Positions 28,529 to 33,882 of a stretch of DNA of 33,882 bases are shown one piece after another. The translations under genes and the position numbers were made by a program. This stretch comes from Minisyncoccota bacterium (GTDB lineage: Bacteria > Patescibacteriota > Minisyncoccia > Phycocordibacterales > PALSA-1337): the NCBI GenBank assembly GCA_017991475.1, contig JAGOQK010000009.1, positions 1 to 33,882 on the forward strand, in the 5' to 3' direction. Below the pieces are notes generated by a model. It saw only the letters and a list, made by a program, of their open reading frames with translations, had not been told where the DNA came from and ran no database searches. How positions within the stretch are numbered: position 1 is the stretch's first letter; every line of letters starts with the position of its first letter.

Positions 28529-30847
28529 ATGAAGCTCGTCATCGTAGAGTCCCCATCCAAATCCAAGACCATCACCAAATATCTCGGTGACGGTTTCGTC
28601 GTGCGTGCATCAGTTGGGCATGTACGCGATCTGCCCAAGTCGAGCACCAAAGCAATAGATATAGAAGGAGGATTTGTCCCCCACTATGAGGTCGTAGCAA
28701 AGAAGATAGACGTCATCGCAGATATCGCCGCACAAGCCAAGAAGGCGGACGAGATCATTCTCGCATCAGATCCGGATCGAGAAGGAGAGGCTATCGCGTG
28801 GCATGTAGCCGAATTGCTGACGGGTACTACAAAAATTCCTGCTTCGAAAATCAAACGAATCACCTTCCACGAGATCACCAAGGAGGCTATCGAGGAAGCC
28901 CTCAAGCATCCACGAGAGATCGACCAGAACCTCCGCCAGGCACAAGAAGCTCGTCGTGTCCTCGACCGCATCGTAGGATATGACCTCTCGGGCATCATCT
29001 GGAAGAAGGTCCGTTATGGACTATCGGCAGGACGCGTGCAGTCTCCGGCTCTCCGTATAATAGTAGAGCGTGAACGTGAGATACTCGCGTTCATTCCTGA
29101 GACCTACTGGGCGATCACAGGTCAATACAAGACCCCCAAGGGCGAGCTGCTCAATCTCACCTGTTCCAAGGAACCTCGTGATAAAAAAGAAGTAGATGAC
29201 ATTCTTGCCAAGGCCAAGAAGGAACCGTGGAAGATCGTGGACGTCGAAGAATCTGAGCAGAAGAGGTCACCTCGTGCACCATTCATCACCTCCACACTCC
29301 AGCAGACCGCGAGCTCGCGTCTCGGATATTCCCCTTCACGCACAATGGGTATCGCACAGAAACTTTATGAGTCTGGCGCCATCACCTATATGCGTACTGA
29401 CTCTACCAACCTAGGCCAGCAAGCGCTCGACCAGATCGGTACGGTCGTGAAGAAGAATTACGGCGAGAAATACCTCTCATTCCGCAAGTACAACGCCAAG
29501 AGCAAGAATGCCCAAGAAGCACATGAAGCTATCCGACCGACTCATTTCAATAAAGAGAATGCTGGTCACAACGACGAACAGAAGAGATTGTACCGACTCA
29601 TCTGGCAGAGGGCGGTCGCCTCACAGATGGCAGACGCCCAGCTTGCGCGCACCAAGATTATCGCCAACATCGAGAGCGATGGTATTCCAGATTTTGAGGC
29701 GACTGGCTCTCGTGTCATCTTCGATGGTTGGCTCAAAGCTGATCCAGAATCCACCGGCGAGGAAGTCACCCTTCCAGCCTGTACGCGCGACGAAAAGCTC
29801 GACCTTGTGTCCATCGACTCACTCGAAAAGCAAACACTCCCCCCACCTCGCTACACTGAGGCTGGTCTCATCAAGGAGCTTGAGAAGCGTGGTATCGGTC
29901 GTCCGTCGACATACGCATCAATCTGTAAAACTATTGAAGATCGCGGATATGTCGAGAAGGAAGGCCGTTCGCTCAAGCCGACTGACACTGGCGTGGTCGT
30001 TTCCTCATTCTTGGAAGAATACTTCGCAACCTACATCAGCGATACATTCACCGCAGAGATGGAAGACAAGCTCGACGGTATAGCAAATGGTACCCACAAG
30101 TATCTCACGACACTCAAGGAGTTCTACGGCCCCTTCCACAAGGATGTGAAGTCTAAAGAGAAAGTTGCCAAGGCCACAAACCTCGGTGTTGCTGACCCTA
30201 AATTCATATGTCCAAAATGTGGCGACACGCCGATGGGTATCAAACTGGGCAGGAATGGCAAATTCTTGTCGTGCTCCCGTTATCCTGACTGCGAAGGAGC
30301 CCTCACACTCGATGGAGTGGAATTCAAGAAGGACGAACCGATCGGTACTGATCCAACCTCAGGACTCCCTATTTTTGTTTTGAATGGAAGATTTGGTCCG
30401 TATGTACAGCTCGGAGTCAAAGCACCAAAGGTCAAGAAGGTGAAAAAACCGAAAGTGAAGAAAGTTAAAAAGGCGAAAAAAGACACGCACGAGGTGGAAG
30501 CTATTTCAGAGAAACCAGTCGAGGCGGAAGCTTCTGTGGCCCCAGCAGCCGTCAAACCCCGCATGGCATCTATCCCCAAAACGATGGATCCATCCAAAGT
30601 CACTATCGCTGATGCACTCAAGTACTTGAGCCTTCCGCGCACCCTCGGTACTGATCCCAAAACTAACACTGAGGTCATCGCCAACAACGGTCGCTTCGGT
30701 CCATATGTCGTCTCCAACGGCAACTTCAGGTCCATCAAGGCGCCACTCGATGTCTATGAGATCACACTCGACCAAGCACTCGCTTTGCTCGCTATCGAGA
30801 AGAAGCCTCGCGGGTTCCAGAAGAAGAAAAAGATTGATGAGAAATAA
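28529..30847 (+). CDS. topA: DNA topoisomerase I
   Basis: Type IA topoisomerase that relaxes negative supercoils. The 772-residue protein has the TOPRIM domain (MKLVIVESPSKSKTITKYLGDGF, ILASDPDREGEAIAWHV). The catalytic Tyr segment is SGAITYMRTDSTNLG (about residues 286-300), with TEAGLIKELEKRGIGRPSTYASI. One C-terminal four-Cys zinc finger is visible (CPKCGDTPMGIKLGRNGKFLSCSRYPDC). It is followed by a Lys/Val-rich linker (KVKKVKKPKVKKVKKAKK) and two short GRFGPYV repeats of the topoisomerase C-terminal repeat type. A TAATAC box ends 9 nt before the ATG, so it may be transcribed separately from dprA. Length is normal. Confidence 0.97.
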   Translation: MKLVIVESPSKSKTITKYLGDGFVVRASVGHVRDLPKSSTKAIDIEGGFVPHYEVVAKKIDVIADIAAQAKKADEIILASDPDREGEAIAWHVAELLTGTTKIPASKIKRITFHEITKEAIEEALKHPREIDQNLRQAQEARRVLDRIVGYDLSGIIWKKVRYGLSAGRVQSPALRIIVEREREILAFIPETYWAITGQYKTPKGELLNLTCSKEPRDKKEVDDILAKAKKEPWKIVDVEESEQKRSPRAPFITSTLQQTASSRLGYSPSRTMGIAQKLYESGAITYMRTDSTNLGQQALDQIGTVVKKNYGEKYLSFRKYNAKSKNAQEAHEAIRPTHFNKENAGHNDEQKRLYRLIWQRAVASQMADAQLARTKIIANIESDGIPDFEATGSRVIFDGWLKADPESTGEEVTLPACTRDEKLDLVSIDSLEKQTLPPPRYTEAGLIKELEKRGIGRPSTYASICKTIEDRGYVEKEGRSLKPTDTGVVVSSFLEEYFATYISDTFTAEMEDKLDGIANGTHKYLTTLKEFYGPFHKDVKSKEKVAKATNLGVADPKFICPKCGDTPMGIKLGRNGKFLSCSRYPDCEGALTLDGVEFKKDEPIGTDPTSGLPIFVLNGRFGPYVQLGVKAPKVKKVKKPKVKKVKKAKKDTHEVEAISEKPVEAEASVAPAAVKPRMASIPKTMDPSKVTIADALKYLSLPRTLGTDPKTNTEVIANNGRFGPYVVSNGNFRSIKAPLDVYEITLDQALALLAIEKKPRGFQKKKKIDEK

Positions 30848-30850
30848 AGT

Positions 30851-30879
30851 TTGACTTCTGTCAAACAAATAGGTATTGT
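30851..30879 (+). promoter_or_regulatory. Promoter TTGACT-17-TATTGT
   Basis: TTGACT (30851-30856), 17 nt, TATTGT (30874-30879), beginning just after the topA stop and 44 nt before the ATG at 30924. Same -10 hexamer as the promoter at 5413-5440. Confidence 0.72.
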
Positions 30880-30923
30880 TCTGTGTATCAAAGTACCTTA
30901 AACAATTCACTGAAAGGACCTCT

Positions 30924-31325
30924 ATGAGTCTCATACGGAACATACTCCTCGTCGGTATCACTGACGAACTTGCTGCCGATATTCAAAAATGCCTCAAGGA
31001 TAATCATGGCTGTTCAATCGAATGCGTAACTCGGTGCCAAGAAGCAATCAGACGCATCGATACCGCAACTGTTCACAATCCTATCCATGTCGTGATTGCC
31101 GAAGCTCGGATGGCACCGATGAATGGCATCGCACTCGCAAATCAGATCAAAGAACGCGGATGGGTCACGCCGGTCATCCTCGTATCCGAAGTTGGAACGA
31201 TCGATGAAGCAACTTTGGCGAGCGCAAGTCCTCACAGTCTGACGAAGGACACGGCGGGTAGAATCGATATGACCGCGCTCGCGAAGACGGTCCACGGGTT
31301 ACTCTATCCCAAGACACATGACTGA
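30924..31325 (+). CDS. Degenerate receiver (CheY-like) domain protein
   Basis: A stand-alone 133-residue protein with receiver-domain layout: first strand IRNILLVGITDEL, HNPIHVVIAEARMAPMNGIALANQIKERGWVTPVILVSEVGTIDEA, then SLTKD. The switch residues Ser88 and Lys108 are kept. The phospho-acceptor Asp is Glu60 (VVIAEARM) and the N-terminal acidic pair is reduced (VGIT for VDDD). It is therefore probably not phosphorylated in the usual way; Glu can mimic the active state. I start at ATG 30924, after GAAAGGACCT, not at the upstream ATG at 30876, which lies inside the promoter. It is monocistronic with a strong terminator. No histidine kinase is nearby. Receiver homology is inferred from pattern. 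Confidence 0.7.
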   Translation: MSLIRNILLVGITDELAADIQKCLKDNHGCSIECVTRCQEAIRRIDTATVHNPIHVVIAEARMAPMNGIALANQIKERGWVTPVILVSEVGTIDEATLASASPHSLTKDTAGRIDMTALAKTVHGLLYPKTHD

Positions 31326-31342
31326 TCGTTGACTCGAACACG

Positions 31343-31368
31343 CCGCCTCTACCTTGAGGCGGTTTTTT
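31343..31368 (+). terminator. Rho-independent terminator of the receiver-like gene
   Basis: CCGCCTC (31343-31349), 6-nt loop, GAGGCGG (31356-31362), six T. Confidence 0.9.
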
Positions 31369-31373
31369 ATATG

Positions 31374-31405
31374 CAAAAAAAACGGCGCCTCACTTGGGGC
31401 GCCGT
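31374..31405 (-). terminator. Rho-independent terminator of the 84-residue gene
   Basis: Minus strand: ACGGCGCC, 8-nt loop, GGCGCCGT, eight T. Back to back with the plus-strand terminator before it. Confidence 0.9.
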
Positions 31406-31431
31406 CTGAAACTATCACGCGCGGATGTGAA

Positions 31432-31686
31432 CTATCGTTCGAGTTCGAGGATGATCTCAGATATCATCTCACGAATAATCATCGGGTGCGAGATGCTGAT
31501 TAGTTGACCATCGATAAGCGATCGATTGACTGAACCATATGACTGGAGCAGTTGTTTGACCGCCTCTCGCTTCTGCGCATTGCGAGGGTCCGTTGCGAAC
31601 TCCTCAAATGCTGACGACTTGAAGAAGGCATGCGCCGTGTCTTCTCGTTCGAACTGGGTCTTTTCCAGCTGTACTGTAGTATTCAT
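31432..31686 (-). CDS. Small helical protein of unknown function, 84 residues
   Basis: I do not recognise this protein. It is predicted helical and soluble: FEREDTAHAFFKSSAFEEFATDPRNAQKREAVKQLLQSYGSVNRSLIDGQ then ISISHPMIIREMISEIILELER. I start at ATG 31686 because the promoter (TTGAAT-16-TATACT, 31708-31735) would place transcription start near 31700, after the only further upstream (GTG) start. The gene is monocistronic, with a strong terminator. It lies between the receiver-like gene (convergent) and parB (59 nt beyond, same strand). Function cannot be proposed. Confidence 0.65.
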   Translation of the reverse strand: MNTTVQLEKTQFEREDTAHAFFKSSAFEEFATDPRNAQKREAVKQLLQSYGSVNRSLIDGQLISISHPMIIREMISEIILELER

Positions 31687-31707
31687 AGTTGGCAAACTCC
31701 GTCTGTG

Positions 31708-31735
31708 AGTATACACCACTTACATAACAATTCAA
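31708..31735 (-). promoter_or_regulatory. Promoter of the 84-residue gene
   Basis: TTGAAT (31730-31735), 16 nt, TATACT (31708-31713), about 21 nt before the ATG at 31686. Confidence 0.6.
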
Positions 31736-31744
31736 TAACCATTC

Positions 31745-32746
31745 CTACAAAGAAAAATTCTTGAGCGAATAGATCTCTTCGTTCTCCTCTTTTGCAACCT
31801 CAGCAGGTGCACGGTCGTCTACTGGTGCAACACCTGTATCTGAAGATATCTCTTTCTGAATTTCTGCACTAGAATTTGTTCCCTCCTTCGCCAAGGCTTC
31901 GGAGGACGAGTCAGATCTCTGATTATTCAACTTCTCCAACAATGTCCTCAAATCATCTGGACTGAAGAAATCTATCGTCACCGTACCTCCCTCCTTGGTC
32001 TTTTCTATACGTACACGTGTTCCGAGACTCTCAGTAAAATTCTTTTCCATCTCGATCATTGCGGGATCCAGATACTTGCCCTTGTTGCGGATGCGCTCAG
32101 TGGCGACACGGCGTGAGAGTGACTCTGCTTCGCGGACAGTGAGCTTCTTGGACATGATCTCCTTGAAGAGGACGAGCTGCTCATCAGCACGATCTGCAAG
32201 CATGAGGAGTGGACGAGTGTGGCCCTCAGAGATCTTACCCTCCTCGAGTGCAGTGATCATCTCATCAGGGAGTGCAAGAATACGCATCGAGTTGGAGACA
32301 TATTCTCGGCTCTTGCCCATCTTATCGGCGATCTGAGCTTGTTTGAGACCGAACTCCTTTGCGAGACGAGCAAATGAACGCGCACGGTCAACAGGATTGA
32401 GATCTTCACGCTGGAGATTCTCGATGATAGCCATCTCGAGCTTGAGCTGACTATCCTGCTCGCCACTCCTGATGAGTGCGGGGACTTGAGCGAGGCCAGC
32501 GAGCTTGGATGCGCGCAGACGACGCTCTCCTGAAACGAGCTCATACTCGACAGTCATGCCACCACCTTCGTGGAATACTTCTTTGCGAGTGACAACGAGC
32601 GGTTGGAGCACGCCGTACATGCGGATAGATTCAGAGAGACTCTTGAGGGCATCCTGGTCGAACTCTCTGCGCGGCTGATAGGGGTTTGGGCTGATCTTCT
32701 CGAGTTCTATCCAGAAGATGGCGTCGTTTACATAATTTGATGTCAT
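31745..32746 (-). CDS. parB: Chromosome-partitioning protein ParB
   Basis: CTP-dependent DNA clamp that marks the origin region and works with ParA. The 333-residue protein has the N-terminal CTPase domain (ISPNPYQPRREFDQDALKSLSESIRMYGVLQPLVV, VSGERRLRASKLAGLAQVPALI with the GERRLRA nucleotide motif, and IIENLQREDLNPVDRA). The helix-turn-helix domain (GLKQAQIADKMGKSREYVSNSMRILALP) follows, then a Ser/Glu-rich linker and a short C-terminal segment. No parA is next to it and I see no parS-like palindrome (TGTTTCACGTGAAACA type) in the window. I start at ATG 32746, which lies 6 nt from TATAAT; an alternative ATG at 32752 abuts the -10 box. Assignment is secure. Confidence 0.94.
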   Translation of the reverse strand: MTSNYVNDAIFWIELEKISPNPYQPRREFDQDALKSLSESIRMYGVLQPLVVTRKEVFHEGGGMTVEYELVSGERRLRASKLAGLAQVPALIRSGEQDSQLKLEMAIIENLQREDLNPVDRARSFARLAKEFGLKQAQIADKMGKSREYVSNSMRILALPDEMITALEEGKISEGHTRPLLMLADRADEQLVLFKEIMSKKLTVREAESLSRRVATERIRNKGKYLDPAMIEMEKNFTESLGTRVRIEKTKEGGTVTIDFFSPDDLRTLLEKLNNQRSDSSSEALAKEGTNSSAEIQKEISSDTGVAPVDDRAPAEVAKEENEEIYSLKNFSL

Positions 32747-32752
32747 GCGCAT

Positions 32753-32781
32753 ATTATAGATTGAAATTTGAAATATTGAAA
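32753..32781 (-). promoter_or_regulatory. parB promoter, leaderless type
   Basis: TTTCAA (32776-32781), 17-nt spacer with further TTTCAA copies, TATAAT (32753-32758). Transcription should begin at the ATG at 32746. Confidence 0.6.
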
Positions 32782-32863
32782 GATTTTAGAGAGGTCGGAC
32801 CTCTGTGGGTTCAACCACTCTGTATTTGATTTTCGGCTGTTTTCGGGTAGACTATCGATGTAC

Positions 32864-32945
32864 GCCAGAGTGGTGAAATTAGCAAACACAATCGACTCAA
32901 AATCGGTCGCCGAAAGGCTTGCGGGTGCAAGTCCCGCCTCTGGCA
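32864..32945 (+). tRNA. tRNA-Leu (anticodon CAA)
   Basis: An 82-nt class II tRNA: acceptor GCCAGAG/CTCTGGC, discriminator A, anticodon stem ATCGA/TCGGT with loop CTCAAAA (anticodon CAA, reads UUG), variable arm GCC-GAAA-GGC, T arm GCGGG/CCCGC. The T loop is TGCAAGT, with G where T55 (pseudouridine) normally is. No encoded CCA. Confidence 0.92.
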
Positions 32946-32958
32946 CTAGTTAACTATC

Positions 32959-33648
32959 ATGATCAGACGATACAAACCTCGAAAAGAGCTGTTTTTTGAT
33001 TGGTCTCCCGAACTCGCATATGCAGTCGGGCTTATTACGACTGATGGATGTTTGTCTTCAAATAATAAAACTATGTCGTTTACCTCAAAGGATTTGGAGC
33101 AAATAACCAACATGAAGCTTATTCTTCCCTTTACGGGAAAGGTTGGATTTACACGAAATAAGTGGAGCGAAGCCTTCAGATTGAACATATCAAACACACA
33201 GCTTATTGACTGGCTTCTCAGTATCGGATTGACCCCGCACAAATCTCTCACTCTCGGTCCATTGAAGATTCCCGACGAATACTTCATAGATTTTTTGCGT
33301 GGACATCTCGATGGTGATGGATGCATCACTACATATATAGATAAATACAATACCAAGAAGAAATCCTCATACGTGTACCAAAGAATATTCACAACCTTCA
33401 TTTCCGCCAGCAAATCTCACATCGATTGGCTTCATGGGAAAATCGTTGAGCTTACTGAGATTCGCGGAGCTGTGCATATAACCAAAGTGAAAGATCTCAG
33501 CAAGAATCCCATGCACATCATCAAATTTGCTAAGAAGGATTCCTTGAAATTATTGGCGAAAATATATTACTCAGATAATATTCCCTGCCTATCGAGAAAG
33601 AGGCTGACCTATACAAATTTCCTAAAAAACAGTAGTGTAGAGCAATGA
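32959..33648 (+). CDS. Free-standing LAGLIDADG homing endonuclease
   Basis: A 229-residue DNA endonuclease with two LAGLIDADG helices in one chain. [15 protein letters not shown] (catalytic Asp about residue 29) and [15 protein letters not shown] (Asp about residues 118-120) lie 90 residues apart, as expected for a monomeric two-motif enzyme. It begins 13 nt after tRNA-Leu(CAA) and its stop overlaps the miaA start as ATGA. No intron or intein boundaries are visible: the tRNA is intact and miaA starts normally. It therefore appears as a stand-alone gene, possibly an intergenic insertion that targets the tRNA-Leu locus. Base composition is slightly AT-richer than its neighbours. Transcription probably reads through from the tRNA. 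Confidence 0.9.
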   Translation: MIRRYKPRKELFFDWSPELAYAVGLITTDGCLSSNNKTMSFTSKDLEQITNMKLILPFTGKVGFTRNKWSEAFRLNISNTQLIDWLLSIGLTPHKSLTLGPLKIPDEYFIDFLRGHLDGDGCITTYIDKYNTKKKSSYVYQRIFTTFISASKSHIDWLHGKIVELTEIRGAVHITKVKDLSKNPMHIIKFAKKDSLKLLAKIYYSDNIPCLSRKRLTYTNFLKNSSVEQ

Positions 33649-33882
33649 TGTCAAATTCCCCCTCAAAACCCAAACTCCTCGTCATCGTAGGCCCCACCGC
33701 GTCTGGCAAGAGTGACCTCGCGGTACGCCTCGCACTCGCGCACAACGGTGAGGTTATTTCTGCTGATTCCCGCCAAGTCTATACTGGTCTCGATATCGGC
33801 ACCGGCAAAATTACGACCGCTGAGATGCAAGGCGTCCCTCATCACCTTCTCGATGTCGCAAGTCCGCATGACCGCATGACTG
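33645..33882 (+). CDS. miaA: tRNA dimethylallyltransferase, 3'-truncated by window edge
   Basis: The first 79 codons of MiaA, which adds dimethylallyl to A37 of tRNAs reading UNN codons. The start shows [22 protein letters not shown] (P-loop), [22 protein letters not shown] and [14 protein letters not shown], all diagnostic. The ATG at 33645 overlaps the endonuclease stop (ATGATG; a second ATG at 33648), so it is translationally coupled to the homing endonuclease. The neighbouring tRNA-Leu(CAA), with A after the anticodon, reads UUG and is itself an expected substrate. Confidence 0.95.
   Translation, partial: MMSNSPSKPKLLVIVGPTASGKSDLAVRLALAHNGEVISADSRQVYTGLDIGTGKITTAEMQGVPHHLLDVASPHDRMT

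Noticed and set aside
1-33882. CRISPR array
   Set aside because: No regularly spaced repeat-spacer pattern; the only tandem repeats (5265-5382) have 6-8-nt spacers and three units.

Overview
The window looks like a chromosomal segment of a Patescibacteria (Candidate Phyla Radiation) bacterium. Reasons: a compact information-processing and cell-envelope gene set, a short DnaX that lacks the usual zinc module, several tiny proteins of a kind common in that group (a DUF5678-like 59-residue protein, a short HslJ/META protein), a LAGLIDADG endonuclease beside a tRNA, and tRNAs without encoded CCA. The assignment is inference from gene content; no rRNA or phylogenetic marker was aligned.

Layout. 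1-770: start of pyrD, leaving the window. 872-4369: a MacAB-type export operon (adaptor, permease, ATPase). 4400-5195: lexA and a 63-residue gene behind a textbook SOS promoter whose 17-bp spacer is filled by a LexA palindrome. 5265-5382: three tandem palindromic repeats. 5484-13098: an orphan cysteine-containing protein, a stomatin-like SPFH protein, RNase R, a DUF1801 protein, a META protein divergent from a VanY-type carboxypeptidase, a Nudix hydrolase coupled to a P-loop kinase, a membrane-anchored protein and a VOC protein.

13120-21000 is the accessory region. 13120-15884 is a visibly AT-rich three-gene cassette: an aminotransferase-fold protein, a truncated glutamyl-tRNA-reductase-like protein and a nucleotidyltransferase-fold protein. 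A 73-bp direct repeat lies upstream of this cassette and again upstream of the next gene on the same strand. Then come a small DUF5678-like gene, a cupin, and an OLD-family nuclease with a small membrane protein. The OLD pair is flanked by two diverged copies of an apparently structured RNA element, each carrying a small ORF.

20960-33882 returns to core functions: tRNA-Gln, a four-helix membrane protein, dnaX, a small transcribed locus, dus, a DacA-type carboxypeptidase and an FtsQ-like protein, serS, a perfect 39-bp inverted repeat, dprA, topA, a degenerate receiver protein, a small protein, parB, tRNA-Leu(CAA), a homing endonuclease and the start of miaA.

A window-wide regularity: many first genes (pyrD, the META gene, VOC, dnaX, serS, parB, and with slightly longer gaps vanY, the kinase, dus, rnr and topA) have a -10 box ending only 6-9 nt before the start codon. 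This suggests leaderless or nearly leaderless mRNAs. A second class (5484, 30924, 21553, 18627) has purine-rich Shine-Dalgarno sequences, in two cases behind TTGAC-TATTGT promoters.
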